Assembly: GCF_900177375.1 (NCBI RefSeq)
Contig: NZ_FWZU01000001.1
Location: forward strand, 372,001-436,000
From: Desulfovibrio gilichinskyi
GTDB lineage: Bacteria; Desulfobacterota; Desulfovibrionia; Desulfovibrionales; Desulfovibrionaceae
Length of the DNA stretch: 64,000 bases
Direction: 5' to 3'
Below, one piece after another: positions 27,581 to 37,670 of the stretch (its first letter is position 1; the number at the start of each line of letters is the position of its first letter). Under the pieces are notes generated by a model that was given only the letters and a program-made list of their open reading frames with translations, did not search any database and was not told where the DNA came from. The translations under genes were made by a program, and so were the position numbers.

Positions 27581-28834
27581 ATGACTTTTTTATTGTCACT
27601 CTTCTTCTTTTTCCGCCCCATAATGTTTATCGATGTCGGTTGGCTGATTTTCGGTTTGAATATAACCGAATTTTTTGCCGTTTTTGCGACATTTATTCTC
27701 ATAGGAGCTTTCATCCTTCGTGTTGTTGTTTCAAAAAAATTAAATATCTCTGTAGTTGATCTTTTTATTATGTTTTTTATTATATGGTGTTTTTTTATAT
27801 ACGTGCTGTATATTGATAAATCGAACATAAAAGATACAGCCAAATTTACTCTTCCTTTTTTTACATACATAGTAATGAAAAACGTTATTACTGAGCGAAG
27901 GCAATATACTCGTCTAATACTGTTAATGATATATGGTTTTTTTATTCCGGTTTCTTTGAGTGCATTTCTTGTTTTACAAGGTAAAGGTGTTGATAGAGTT
28001 TTATACTGGAATGGTCTGCGTCGTTTTCTAGGCGTGTATGTCAACTCTCACAATTTCGGTCACTGTATGGCTTTTGTCATTATGCTTATGATCATATACA
28101 CCGTGGTTTGCTCTAAAGACCCTGACATAAAGCCTTTACGTCAAAGAAAAATGTTGTTTTTGTTTTTTCTGGTGCTGGGAACGCTTGCTACATATTGTTT
28201 ATATAAGAGTTATGTGCGTACGGCCCTTATAGGATTGATGATTTTTGTTTATTATTATCTTTTTAAGAAAAATAAAAAATTATTACTTGTTCTTACAGGT
28301 ATATTGGCAATTTTAGGGGTTATATTCGCAACGATTCTGTACACGATTTTCTTTGATATGGTTGATTCTGCAAGCGGGCGATCCAAAGCTGAATCGTTTG
28401 GTTCCGGTCGGCCTCGCATATGGATGCATAACCTGGAAGAATTTTCCAACCTGTCACTGGACCGCCAATTAGCAGGAGTAGGAGAAGGGAACAGAAAAGG
28501 GATCGGTGTTAGTTCTTCCAGTGAAGATATTTGGAACAGTCATAATGACTTTCTTGAAGTTATGATGCAGACGGGTATAGTAGGGCTGTTGATTTACTTA
28601 GGGATGCAGTTATGTATTCTCAAGAAAATCAGGCAACTTAAGGATAAAGAACGATACGTTTTTCTGGCTCTTTTTATCGCGGTTAATTTTATGAATTTTG
28701 CGAGTAACAGTTATATTACAAGATTTGGTCTAGGGCAGCTTTTTTATGCGGTCCTTTCGTATATTGAATTGCCGATTTATGATTACAGTAAGGATATTGT
28801 CGAGAAAGAGACGGAAAAAAAGATTCGTTATTAA
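27581..28834 (+). CDS. O-antigen ligase/Wzy-type polymerase family membrane protein
   Basis: This 417-residue inner-membrane protein has about ten to twelve hydrophobic segments. It carries the Wzy_C/WaaL hallmark: a large periplasmic loop PRIWMHNLEEFSNL.....VGEGNRKGIG, with SHNDFLEVMMQTGIVGLLIYL after it. In this context it most likely polymerises polysaccharide repeat units on the periplasmic side. AGGAA precedes the ATG. It is the first gene of a four-gene plus-strand block ending at the terminator at 34930. Confidence 0.82.
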   Translation: MTFLLSLFFFFRPIMFIDVGWLIFGLNITEFFAVFATFILIGAFILRVVVSKKLNISVVDLFIMFFIIWCFFIYVLYIDKSNIKDTAKFTLPFFTYIVMKNVITERRQYTRLILLMIYGFFIPVSLSAFLVLQGKGVDRVLYWNGLRRFLGVYVNSHNFGHCMAFVIMLMIIYTVVCSKDPDIKPLRQRKMLFLFFLVLGTLATYCLYKSYVRTALIGLMIFVYYYLFKKNKKLLLVLTGILAILGVIFATILYTIFFDMVDSASGRSKAESFGSGRPRIWMHNLEEFSNLSLDRQLAGVGEGNRKGIGVSSSSEDIWNSHNDFLEVMMQTGIVGLLIYLGMQLCILKKIRQLKDKERYVFLALFIAVNFMNFASNSYITRFGLGQLFYAVLSYIELPIYDYSKDIVEKETEKKIRY

Positions 28835-28860
28835 CGCTTACTATTTTACAACAGGTACAG

Positions 28861-30834
28861 ATGAAATTTGATAAGTTTGTCTGGTTTGTAAACAGGCTTA
28901 AGGCTATGGGGCCTATGGAAATTTTATATCGCTTACGCAATGAAGGCAGAGCGTACTTAGAATCTGTAGGCTTCTTGACGGCTTCTAAAATTCCTTACAC
29001 TGATTTGAATAGTGATGGTAAAATCTGGCTTCCGATGAATGGGCTGAAGTCTGTTCAGCAAGTCATTATCTCTTCGGCAGATTTGGTTTTATATGAAGGG
29101 ATGTCTTTTTTTGCTCTTGATGAAAAATTCCCCTGCATTACTCCTGAGTGGAACACTGATCCGCTGACGGGGGTGACTTGTCCACTTATATTTGGCAAGA
29201 AATTAGATTTTAAAAATCAATCACTTTGCGGCGACGTCAAATATCTTTGGGAAATTTCTAGATTCCTTCAAATAGTTCCTTTATCCCGAGCGTGGCATGT
29301 TACGGGTGATGAAAAATACATTAAATCAGTTCATTTGATGGTTGAGTCATGGCTTGACCAGTGCCCGTATATGCTGGGAGTAAATTGGAGCAGTTCGCTG
29401 GAGATAGGAGTCAGGCTCATAAACTGGAGCATTGCATGGCAGTATATCGGAGGGATTAATTCTCCTTTGTTTGAAGGCGTTGAGGGGCAGAAATTCCGCA
29501 CGCGATGGCTTGATTCTATTTTTCAGCATATACATTTCATTGACGCATGGTATTCAAAAGGATCGTCAGCCAATAATCACCTGATAGGTGAAGCTGCCGG
29601 AGTTTTTGCAGCATGCACAACTTGGCCGTTTTGGAAGAATTGTAAAAAGTGGAAATCCAGAGCATTAAAAATACTTGAACATGAAGCAGACAATCAGGTC
29701 TTTTCGGATGGAGTTGATAGGGAACAGGCCATTTCATATCAGCAATTTGTTATTGATTTTTTCATGGTTTCCTATCTGGCAGACAAAAAATCATTTTCTG
29801 AGTCTTACATCAATACTATAGAGAAGATGGTCAGTTTCATTGCGTCTATGATGAATGGAACCGGACAGTTGCCGATGATCGGGGATGCTGACGATGGAAA
29901 TGTGACCGGTCTCGGATTATATTCTGAATTTGATACGTATGAATCCATCCTTGCAACTGCTGGGTATTTGTTTTCACGTGATGATTTTTTAAGTCGATCC
30001 GGGAAATATGATCTTAAAACCGTGTGTTTAACAGGGGTGGACAGTAATGCTGTTTTACCTTGTATCTCTGCGGAAAATATTCCTCTTAAGCGTAGTTTTG
30101 AAAATGGCGGTTATTATATTTTAGGTGACAACTTTTCTTCAAAGTCAGAACTTTTTATTGTTGTTTACTCCGGTCCGCTTGGCTATGGAACTCTTGCTGC
30201 GCACGGACATGCAGATGCTTTATCCATATATTTGACCTACAAAAACCGCGAATTTTTAATTGACCCCGGGACATATGTTTATAATGGGAAACCAGCATGG
30301 CGCAAATATTTTCGCGGAACCGCTGCGCATAATACAGTGCGGATAGACAGGTGTGATCAAAGCGAGCAGGGAGGAGATTTTTTATGGAAAACTCATGCCC
30401 GTTCGGAAGGTGAAATCCATTTTGATCAAGGTATTGAGACTTTTCGCGGCAGACATAACGGTTATGAGCGGTTAAAAGATTCTGTGACGCATGAAAGAGT
30501 GGTATCGCTTAATAAAGCTGGTCAGCAAATTGTTGTTCAGGATCATATACATTGTAAAGAAGCTCATTTTGTGGAAACATTTTGGCATTTCAGTGAAAAG
30601 TGTGAAGTTGTATTTGATGGACCGCATAGAATTATTGCTTCAAATAATGGTGTAAAGCTGGAATTGCATTTCGGAGAATCAGCTGCAGTGCGAATAGTCT
30701 GTGGAGATTCTGAAATTCCTTCAGGATGGGTTTCGCGTAGTTTTGGAGTGAAAGTTCCAAGCGTAACAGTTGTTTCAGAAGTGCAAATCGGTGGTGATTC
30801 TTCTTTAATTACAAAAATACTTTATTCAGAATGA
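28861..30834 (+). CDS. Heparinase II/III-family protein (polysaccharide lyase-like), cytoplasmic or unconventional
   Basis: This 657-residue protein has the typical N-terminus of polysaccharide-locus heparinase-like proteins (FVWFVNRLKAMGPMEILYRLRNEGRAY). A toroid of helices (about 150-400) carries SSANNHLIGEAAGVF, and a beta-sandwich carries GTLAAHGHADALSIYL, EFLIDPGTYVYNG and RGTAAHNTVRID. The AHGHAD and AAHNT histidines match family active-site regions. No signal peptide is seen, as in many such loci. A role in trimming or modifying a uronic acid-containing polymer is likely; the true substrate is unknown. Confidence 0.83.
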   Translation: MKFDKFVWFVNRLKAMGPMEILYRLRNEGRAYLESVGFLTASKIPYTDLNSDGKIWLPMNGLKSVQQVIISSADLVLYEGMSFFALDEKFPCITPEWNTDPLTGVTCPLIFGKKLDFKNQSLCGDVKYLWEISRFLQIVPLSRAWHVTGDEKYIKSVHLMVESWLDQCPYMLGVNWSSSLEIGVRLINWSIAWQYIGGINSPLFEGVEGQKFRTRWLDSIFQHIHFIDAWYSKGSSANNHLIGEAAGVFAACTTWPFWKNCKKWKSRALKILEHEADNQVFSDGVDREQAISYQQFVIDFFMVSYLADKKSFSESYINTIEKMVSFIASMMNGTGQLPMIGDADDGNVTGLGLYSEFDTYESILATAGYLFSRDDFLSRSGKYDLKTVCLTGVDSNAVLPCISAENIPLKRSFENGGYYILGDNFSSKSELFIVVYSGPLGYGTLAAHGHADALSIYLTYKNREFLIDPGTYVYNGKPAWRKYFRGTAAHNTVRIDRCDQSEQGGDFLWKTHARSEGEIHFDQGIETFRGRHNGYERLKDSVTHERVVSLNKAGQQIVVQDHIHCKEAHFVETFWHFSEKCEVVFDGPHRIIASNNGVKLELHFGESAAVRIVCGDSEIPSGWVSRSFGVKVPSVTVVSEVQIGGDSSLITKILYSE

Positions 30835-30968
30835 TGGTAAAAATTCTAAGTATTTACTGTTTCTGATTATACTTTTTTTTGTTATACGTTATTCAGGTAT
30901 TTGAAACATCATTTTTTGAACTTTAAAAATTTATATAACAAGGTCCGGAACCGAGGAGTAAAGTATTC

Positions 30969-32477
30969 GTGGCTGCTATTCTCGCTTTTTTAAGTGTCGT
31001 TGCTGCATGGATTGTGCTTTATTTTGACTCATTTCCAGCCCTCATCAGGCGTTGGAACAACGATGATTATTCCTATTGCTGGATTGTTGTTCCGCTGGCT
31101 CTTTATCTCGCGTGGCAGCGAAGAGACATGCTTCCTAGGATTTTAATTCCTTCATTAAAATCAGGCTATGGGGCTTTGCTTGCAGTTGCTTTTTTTTACT
31201 TGATAGGGAAAGCAGCCTCTGTTGATGCGTTAGTCTTCGTTTCAATGTGGCTGTCTATTGTTGCTGTGGTGCTTTTTATTTTCGGCCTAAAATCAATGAA
31301 AGCATTGTTTTTCCCTTTAGTGGTTCTTGCTTTTTTTATCCCGCCACCGCCTTTTATCAACAGAATGCTTACTTTTAAATTGCGGCTCATTTCTTCTGAC
31401 CTGTCAGTAAGAATCATGCAGTTTATTGATATTCCGGTATACAGGGAAGGCAACGTAATAGATTTAGGTATGATAAAGCTCCACGTAGTAGACGCCTGCA
31501 GTGGACTTCGCTATGTTTTCCCGACTATTTTGTTGGGTATTCTTATGGGTTATTGGTTTAACAAGAAACCTTGGCAACGATTTGTTGTTTTTGCTGCGAC
31601 GGTTCCGACTGCTATTGCCACTAATGCTTTACGCATTGCGATAGTCGGATACATAGCGCGCAATATATCAGTTGAGACTGCGGATAACTTTTTTCACGAA
31701 GCTTCCGGAATAATAATTTATCTTCTTTCAATTTCCTTTTTAGTAATGCTCAGTTTAGTTTTGAATCTCTTCGGCTCGGATGAGCCTGTAAAACGGGTTC
31801 AAGCTTCTTCCTTGTACCGCAAAGATAGACCGAACTCGACAATACATGTTACGGTTACGGCTCTTTTTTTAGCTGGAATTTTTATGTTCAATGGAACGCT
31901 GCTATCTGCAAGAGTTATCCCTGAGCGCATGTCGTTCGATAATTTTCCAATGAATATCGGGAAATACACAGGTGAAAGACAGTATTTCAGCGATGAAATA
32001 CTTGAGTCATTAGGGGCAGATGACTATTTCACAGGGGTTTACCAAAATAAAATCACAGGTAGAAATATTCTTGTTCTGGCCTCTTATTACAATTTCCAAG
32101 AACCTCAGCGGGCTGCACATAATCCTGTCAGTTGTCTCTTAGGCGGAGGCGGTTGGGGGTTGTCATCTTCAAAAGATCTTCCACCTGACCCGGAAGACGG
32201 AAGGCCGTTCCGCGTCAGGAGTTTATTGCTTGAAAAGCCGGGGTCAAGGCTGCTAGCCTTGTATTGGTTTCAGCAGCGAGGTAGAATTATTACAAATGAA
32301 TATTTGAACAAAGCATATCTTGCGCTTGATTCTATTCAAAAACATCGCACAGACGGAGCTTTGATCCGTATAGAACTGCTTTTAAAAGATGGAGAAACTG
32401 TCCAGCACGGGCAGCAGGTGCTTAATTCATTTATTGGTAACTTCTCGGTAATATTAGACAAATATATCCCAAAATAA
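30969..32477 (+). CDS. xrtD: Exosortase fused to an EpsI domain (XrtD-type)
   Basis: This 502-residue protein is a multi-spanning transpeptidase that should cut C-terminal sorting signals of exported proteins. Residues 1-270 carry about eight membrane helices and the complete exosortase triad: Cys177 in VVDACSGLRYVFP, Arg222 in ATNALRIAIVGY and His243 in FFHEASGI. Residues 315-500 form an EpsI/DUF3485 domain (MSFDNFPMNIGKYTGE, NPVSCLLGGGGW, LLALYWFQQRGRII). This fusion is the arrangement I recall for the VPLPA-CTERM-type exosortase XrtD. The start is GTG with GAGGAG 10 bases upstream. No protein with a recognisable sorting tail is encoded in the window. Confidence 0.87.
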   Translation: MAAILAFLSVVAAWIVLYFDSFPALIRRWNNDDYSYCWIVVPLALYLAWQRRDMLPRILIPSLKSGYGALLAVAFFYLIGKAASVDALVFVSMWLSIVAVVLFIFGLKSMKALFFPLVVLAFFIPPPPFINRMLTFKLRLISSDLSVRIMQFIDIPVYREGNVIDLGMIKLHVVDACSGLRYVFPTILLGILMGYWFNKKPWQRFVVFAATVPTAIATNALRIAIVGYIARNISVETADNFFHEASGIIIYLLSISFLVMLSLVLNLFGSDEPVKRVQASSLYRKDRPNSTIHVTVTALFLAGIFMFNGTLLSARVIPERMSFDNFPMNIGKYTGERQYFSDEILESLGADDYFTGVYQNKITGRNILVLASYYNFQEPQRAAHNPVSCLLGGGGWGLSSSKDLPPDPEDGRPFRVRSLLLEKPGSRLLALYWFQQRGRIITNEYLNKAYLALDSIQKHRTDGALIRIELLLKDGETVQHGQQVLNSFIGNFSVILDKYIPK

Positions 32478-32529
32478 ATTGAGTTATTTATACTTAATTC
32501 TTAACGAAAAATTAAATCAGAAGGCTAAA

Positions 32530-34905
32530 ATGCGTAAACACTTAATTCTATGGATTTTAATGGTTGTAATTTTATCTCTTTTTGCCGGGTGCGAGAAGCG
32601 ACGTGAAGAATTTTATAATAAAGCCGTAGAATATTACCAACAAAAAAAGTTTACCGAAGCCCGGTTGGAATTAAAAAATGCATTAGCTATTGATCCGGAG
32701 TGCGGTGAGTGCCGGCTGCTTTTTGGCAAGCTTGCTTTGGAAGACGGTGATTTTCAAAGTGCCTTTATTAATTTCAAATATGCAACGGAGTTTGATCCCA
32801 ACTTGATTGAAGCGAAAGTTGAGCTCAGCAGTCTTTATCTGCTGGCGAAAGATTATGATAATGCCGAAGATATGGCCCGTAAGGTTCTGAATGTTGACTC
32901 GTCTAATGTTAAAGCACGTTTAGTTTTATCTTCTGTTCTTGCAGAGTATAAAAAGTATGATGAAGCTGAGAAAATGTTGACTGTTGTTTTAAATGAAGAT
33001 CCTGGAAATGCTGATATCTATCTTGCGCTCAGTAAACTTTATTACCAGCAGAATAATTTTGATAAGGCTGAAGCCGTTTTAATTAAAGGCGTTTCTACAA
33101 TTCCTTCCAGCACTGCATTGCTTATGAATATTTCTGCTTTTTACAGAGATATTAAAGAACCGCAGAAATCTGAAAAATTTGTGGAACAAATGCTTAAAGC
33201 TGGGAACGAAGAACCGCGCTTGGTTCTTTTCGCATCCGAGTATTATTCGTCGATAGGTATGACAAAACACGCTGAAGAGTTGATGGCAGGTCTTGTCGGT
33301 AAATATCCCGAAAAAGATGATTATAGAGTCTTATATGCACGACTGCTGTCTGCAGGTAAAAAGTATGATTTGGCTATAGCAACTATTAAAGACGGTTTGA
33401 GCCTGAATAATGCCTCTTTAAAGCTTCGTTCTGCTTTATCCAATGTTTATTTGAATCAGGGAAATCAGACTGAAGCTGTAGCCGTACTTGAATCTGGAGC
33501 AGTAATTGATCCGGAAAGTGCGGATAATGTTGTTTATCGCAAAAAACTTGCGACTTTATATCTTGATATGAATGAAGCAGGAAAGTCTTTGGAACAGCTG
33601 AACCTTGTTGTTGAACGCAATCCTAAAGATGGTGAAGCTCATTACTTAAGAGGCCAGATCTATCTTCTTGAGGGGAAAGGGCAGGAGGCTGTTTCAGAAT
33701 TCAGGCAGGTGTTGAGGGATAATCCTCAAAGTGCTCCGGCCTTTGTTCTGCTTGCAAAAGCACATCTTGCAAATGATGACGTAGGAATAGCAATTGAAAA
33801 TTTAAAGGATGCTATCTCGCTTGATCCTGGATACGCTCCGGCCCGTGAAGCGTTGATAAATGCGTATCTTGATCGCAAGGACTGGCAGCAGGCTATCTTG
33901 GAACTTCAACGCTTAAAAGAAAAACGTCCTGATGATATTAATATTCTCGCTGCTATAGGAGATGTGTACACAATAAAAGGAGATTACAATCTTGCTCATA
34001 GGTCATTTACTGACATTGTAACCCGTTTCCCAAAGTCATCAGTTGGTTCGTTGAAGTTAGCCGAACTTGCACAAAAAGAAGGGAAAAAATCCTTAGCTGA
34101 ACAATACTACAACGATGCTCTTAATATCGCTCCTGATTCACTGGCTGCAATCCAAGGCAAGATTGATATTTTACTTGATCAGAATAAATATACTGCTGCT
34201 ATTCAGTTTTGTGACAAAATGCTGAAGCAGTATCCAGATAACGCAAGATTATATGAGATGCTTGGAAAAGTGCAGAGCCGCAGAGGCAACTTTGATGAGG
34301 CTGAGGAAAGTTATTCTAAAGCTGTTGAATTTGCTCCGAACTGGTTAGTTCCCTACATGAGAATCGGCGACCTTTATGTCGCACAGCATGAAATCAAGAA
34401 GGGACTTGCAAAGTTTGAGGATGTTGTAAAAACAGATGAAACAAATCCGGCTCCATTGTTTATTCTCGGTTTACTTTATGAGCAGGAAGATAATTATAAA
34501 AAAGCGAAAGAGACTTATTCGCGCTTATTAGTTAAATTCCCTGGATTCAAACTTGCTGCCAATAATCTTGCTTATCTGTTGGCCGCGCATTTCTCAGATA
34601 ATGGTGCAGATATGGCGCAGGCATTAAAATTTGCTAAAATAGCAGCAAGCAGCCAAAATCCTGAATCTCTCGATACTTTAGGATATGTGCTGTACTTAAA
34701 AGGGGAATATGAAGAATCTCTCCATGTATTAAATACTGCTTTGCAAATTGCTCCTGAGTTTTCTGCAGCCTTGTATCATAAGGCTTTGGTCTTTTCTCGG
34801 AATGGTAAAAAAGATGAAGCTAAGAAAATATTAACGAACTTGCTTAAAACTCAGGATGATTTTCCTGAAAAGGAAGAAGTTAAGAGCCTTCTTGCAAGAT
34901 TATAG
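32530..34905 (+). CDS. TPR-repeat lipoprotein, PrsT-like (exosortase-associated)
   Basis: This is a 791-residue exported lipoprotein. Its signal peptide runs MRKHLILWILMVVILSLFAGC with lipobox LFAGC. Nearly the entire rest is a solenoid of about twenty tetratricopeptide repeats (recurring A..L..AL...P). The length and position after an exosortase match the PEP-CTERM-associated TPR lipoprotein family. It probably scaffolds assembly or export at the membrane. I chose the ATG at 32530 (AGAAGG upstream); the frame is open from 32479 but the longer form would bury the signal peptide. The terminator at 34930 closes the block. Confidence 0.88.
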   Translation: MRKHLILWILMVVILSLFAGCEKRREEFYNKAVEYYQQKKFTEARLELKNALAIDPECGECRLLFGKLALEDGDFQSAFINFKYATEFDPNLIEAKVELSSLYLLAKDYDNAEDMARKVLNVDSSNVKARLVLSSVLAEYKKYDEAEKMLTVVLNEDPGNADIYLALSKLYYQQNNFDKAEAVLIKGVSTIPSSTALLMNISAFYRDIKEPQKSEKFVEQMLKAGNEEPRLVLFASEYYSSIGMTKHAEELMAGLVGKYPEKDDYRVLYARLLSAGKKYDLAIATIKDGLSLNNASLKLRSALSNVYLNQGNQTEAVAVLESGAVIDPESADNVVYRKKLATLYLDMNEAGKSLEQLNLVVERNPKDGEAHYLRGQIYLLEGKGQEAVSEFRQVLRDNPQSAPAFVLLAKAHLANDDVGIAIENLKDAISLDPGYAPAREALINAYLDRKDWQQAILELQRLKEKRPDDINILAAIGDVYTIKGDYNLAHRSFTDIVTRFPKSSVGSLKLAELAQKEGKKSLAEQYYNDALNIAPDSLAAIQGKIDILLDQNKYTAAIQFCDKMLKQYPDNARLYEMLGKVQSRRGNFDEAEESYSKAVEFAPNWLVPYMRIGDLYVAQHEIKKGLAKFEDVVKTDETNPAPLFILGLLYEQEDNYKKAKETYSRLLVKFPGFKLAANNLAYLLAAHFSDNGADMAQALKFAKIAASSQNPESLDTLGYVLYLKGEYEESLHVLNTALQIAPEFSAALYHKALVFSRNGKKDEAKKILTNLLKTQDDFPEKEEVKSLLARL

Positions 34906-34929
34906 GCGTTTATTTTATTGTGTTATGTC

Positions 34930-34965
34930 AAGGGAAGGTCGTTATAAACGATCTTCCCTTTTTTT
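34930..34965 (+). terminator. Terminator dividing the polysaccharide locus into two blocks
   Basis: A 14-bp stem (34930-34943 with 34947-34960, one G-T pair) followed by a run of T. It lies 24 bases after the TPR lipoprotein stop. Confidence 0.92.
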
Positions 34966-35064
34966 GTTAAAAATAATATGATTTTCATAAGAATACAGTA
35001 AGTTCGGCTCAAATAATTCGATTGCAACCTTTAACGAGTGAATTTTTTGTATTCAGGAGGAAAT

Positions 35065-36456
35065 GTGAATAGAAAATTCAGAGTTCCTGCTGGGATGTTG
35101 AAACCTGTTCATAGAATTTTGGATGCCGCTTTTGGTGTCGGTGTTCTGCTTGTTTTATATTTTTATTTCTGGCCTCAGCCGTTTGCCGGTAAATCTCCTC
35201 AGATTGCTTTGCTTATTGTTACGACGACTGTTCTGATATTATCAAATTTTCAGATGGTTGGGGTCTATAAAGACTGGGCCAGTTCAGATATTGTTTCTGA
35301 ATGCAACCGGATAATCCTTGGTGTCTTCTTTGTTTTTGCAACCATGCTTATGCTTGGTTACTTCTTTAAAGTTTCCAGCCTGTATTCACGACGTGTCATA
35401 CTGCTCTGGCTGTTCATTTGGCCGGCAGTAATATGTTCAGAACGGTTTTTAGTTAAGAAAATTTTCTTTAAATGGCTTTTGGATAATGGCGGCAGTACGA
35501 GTGTTGTTATTGCCGGAACAGGTAAAATAGGCGCGTCTTTGGCAGATTGGATTTCAGATAATCCTTGGGCTGGAATGCGTGTTGAAGGTTTTTTCGATCC
35601 AGAAGACAGTCATTGCGGAGGATCTTCTTTTTGCCTTGGAAGTATAGATGAACTGCCGAAATATGTTAAAAACAATAATATTCAACTTGTGTATCTGGCT
35701 TTACCAATGAGGGAAGAACCTCTTTTAAATAAGCTTCTGCATGGTCTTGAAGATTCTACCGCACAAGTCTTTTTTTTCCCGGATATGTCTCTGTTTAAGC
35801 ATCTTATGGGTGGTGATGTTGCCCGCGTTGCCGGTCAAACAGCCATTGTCTTGAGATCTTCCCCTTTTGCAGGAGTCAGTGGGGTTCTTAAGCGGAGTGA
35901 AGATTTGATATTGGGTTTTTTAATTCTGCTCGCAATCTTTCCGGTTATGCTGCTGATTGCGCTTGGTTTGAAACTTACTTCAAAGGGGCCTGTTTTTTTC
36001 AAGCAATGGCGTTACGGCCTTGAAGGGGAGCCTTTTCAAATTTTTAAATTCAGAACGATGAAAGTTCTGGAAGATGGCTATGATTTTGTTCCGGCAACTG
36101 AAAATGACGCGCGTATTACACGTTTCGGCTCATTTCTGCGTAAAAACAGCCTTGATGAATTGCCACAGTTTTTGAATGTGTTGAAAGGGAATATGTCGGT
36201 AGTAGGGCCTCGTCCTCATGCTGTAAAAATGAATGAGGAATACAGAAGACTTGTTTCCGGATATATGCTCCGGCATATTTCAAAGCCAGGGATTACAGGT
36301 CTTGCTCAGATAAACGGATACAAAGGTGAAGTTCATAATGATGAAGATATGAAGAAAAGAATTTCATATGATATTGAATACTTGCAAAACTGGTCTGTAT
36401 TTTTAGATTTGGAAATTATTGTTAAAACAATTTTTAAGTTTGCGTGGCGGCAATAG
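35065..36456 (+). CDS. Polyprenyl glycosylphosphotransferase (exopolysaccharide initiating sugar transferase)
   Basis: This 463-residue membrane enzyme places the first sugar-1-phosphate on undecaprenyl phosphate. It has four to five N-terminal membrane helices and a Rossmann-like CoA-binding domain ([18 protein letters not shown]). One further helix leads into the bacterial sugar transferase domain: [54 protein letters not shown]. This is the architecture of PEP-CTERM-locus EpsB-like transferases. The start is GTG at 35065 with AGGAGG 4 bases upstream; an in-frame GTG at 35038 has no ribosome site. It opens the second block of the locus. Confidence 0.9.
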   Translation: MNRKFRVPAGMLKPVHRILDAAFGVGVLLVLYFYFWPQPFAGKSPQIALLIVTTTVLILSNFQMVGVYKDWASSDIVSECNRIILGVFFVFATMLMLGYFFKVSSLYSRRVILLWLFIWPAVICSERFLVKKIFFKWLLDNGGSTSVVIAGTGKIGASLADWISDNPWAGMRVEGFFDPEDSHCGGSSFCLGSIDELPKYVKNNNIQLVYLALPMREEPLLNKLLHGLEDSTAQVFFFPDMSLFKHLMGGDVARVAGQTAIVLRSSPFAGVSGVLKRSEDLILGFLILLAIFPVMLLIALGLKLTSKGPVFFKQWRYGLEGEPFQIFKFRTMKVLEDGYDFVPATENDARITRFGSFLRKNSLDELPQFLNVLKGNMSVVGPRPHAVKMNEEYRRLVSGYMLRHISKPGITGLAQINGYKGEVHNDEDMKKRISYDIEYLQNWSVFLDLEIIVKTIFKFAWRQ

Positions 36457-36470
36457 CCGGTGAGGTTCAA

Positions 36471-36989
36471 ATGAGTTTTACTTTATGGTTTACAGGTCTT
36501 TCAGGAGCTGGGAAATCATCGATTTCGGCACGCGTGTACGAAGAAATGATAAAGTGTAATTTTGCAGTGGAATTACTTGATGGTGATATAATCAGGACTA
36601 ATTTTGCTCAGGATCTTACCTTTTCAAAAGAACACCGGGATATTAATGTAAAAAGGATCGGTTTTATTTCAAAGCTGCTCAATAAACACGGTGTTATTTC
36701 AATTGTTGCCATGATTTCACCTTATGCTGAGGTCAGAGAGCAAAATCGCCAGACAATAGGAAACTATATAGAAGTTTTTGTTGAGTGCCCTTTGGATGTG
36801 TTGAAAAAAAGAGATACAAAGGGTTTATATGGAAAAGCTGAAAAAGGACTTATTAAGAATTTCACCGGAATATCAGACCCATATGAACTCCCTACACAGC
36901 CGGAAGTTGTTGTTCGTACCGATCATGAAAGTCTCGAAGAATCGGTAGCAATCGTTATGGATTATCTTAAAGAAAATAATTATATTTAA
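36471..36989 (+). CDS. cysC: Adenylylsulfate (APS) kinase
   Basis: The enzyme phosphorylates APS to PAPS, the sulfate donor for sulfotransferases. The 172-residue protein has P-loop GLSGAGKSS, LLDGDIIRTNF, the FSKEHRDINVKRIGF segment, the ISPYAEVREQNR loop and the lid KGLYGKAEKGLIKNFTGISDPYE. All family marks are intact. The ATG at 36471 is 14 bases after the sugar transferase stop; the frame extends to 36444 inside that gene. In a sulfate reducer dissimilation uses APS directly, so its place in a polysaccharide operon suggests PAPS for sulfating the polymer (inference). No sulfotransferase gene is seen in the window. Confidence 0.93.
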   Translation: MSFTLWFTGLSGAGKSSISARVYEEMIKCNFAVELLDGDIIRTNFAQDLTFSKEHRDINVKRIGFISKLLNKHGVISIVAMISPYAEVREQNRQTIGNYIEVFVECPLDVLKKRDTKGLYGKAEKGLIKNFTGISDPYELPTQPEVVVRTDHESLEESVAIVMDYLKENNYI

Positions 36990-37025
36990 CGGTTAAGATT
37001 AATTTAAATTGTCATAGGAGGATAT

Positions 37026-37604
37026 GTGAAAAACGTAAAAAATTTATTACTCATTTTACTGGTCGTGTTTTTTGTCCTGATAAGTAGTCATGATTCTTTT
37101 GCCCAAACTTATGCTAAAGACGGCTATCGGTTAGGGCCGGAGGATGTCATAGAAATTTCTGTATGGGGCGATAAAGAGCTTGTTCGTGAAGTTGTTGTCC
37201 GCCCTGATGGAGGAGTGTCGTTTCCTCTGACCGGCGACCTTAAAGCCGGCGGGTTGACAGTTGATGAACTTCGTAAGGAGGTTCAAAAGCGTATTATTGC
37301 GTTTGTTCCGGATGCTCCGGTAACAGTTATTCTTCGTAAAGTTGAAAGCCCTAAAGTTTATGTTATGGGCAAAGTTAACAACCCAAAAGTTTTGATTTTA
37401 GGACAGGATATTTCAGTTGTTCAGGCTTTAGCCATGTCCGGCGGCTTGAGTCCGTTTGCAGCTTCCGGAAGTATTAAAGTTATCAGCAGATTTCCTGATG
37501 GAACTCAAAAGGTTGTTAATTTTGATTATGATCAATTTGCAGATGGTGCGAATCTTGCACAGAATGTGCTGTTAAAACCCGGTGATACAGTAGTAGTGCC
37601 GTAG
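37026..37604 (+). CDS. Polysaccharide export protein (Wza/EpsE-like, Poly_export-SLBB)
   Basis: This 192-residue protein is exported by a signal peptide (about residues 1-26, ending SFAQT) and has no lipobox Cys. The Poly_export domain (YRLGPEDVIEISVWGDKELVREVVVRPDGGVSFPLTGDLKAGGLTV) is followed by one SLBB-type segment (PKVYVMGKVNNPKVLIL...ALAMSGGLSPFA). It is shorter than Wza (about 380 residues), as usual for exosortase-associated exporters. The start is GTG with AGGAGG upstream. It should form the periplasmic or outer-membrane export channel with the Wzz-like protein. Confidence 0.9.
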   Translation: MKNVKNLLLILLVVFFVLISSHDSFAQTYAKDGYRLGPEDVIEISVWGDKELVREVVVRPDGGVSFPLTGDLKAGGLTVDELRKEVQKRIIAFVPDAPVTVILRKVESPKVYVMGKVNNPKVLILGQDISVVQALAMSGGLSPFAASGSIKVISRFPDGTQKVVNFDYDQFADGANLAQNVLLKPGDTVVVP

Positions 37605-37670
37605 TCAGGAGTGTTATGACCATATCTGATGCGATGAATTTTGTTTTTTTAACTTTTTATAGGGGTGGAG

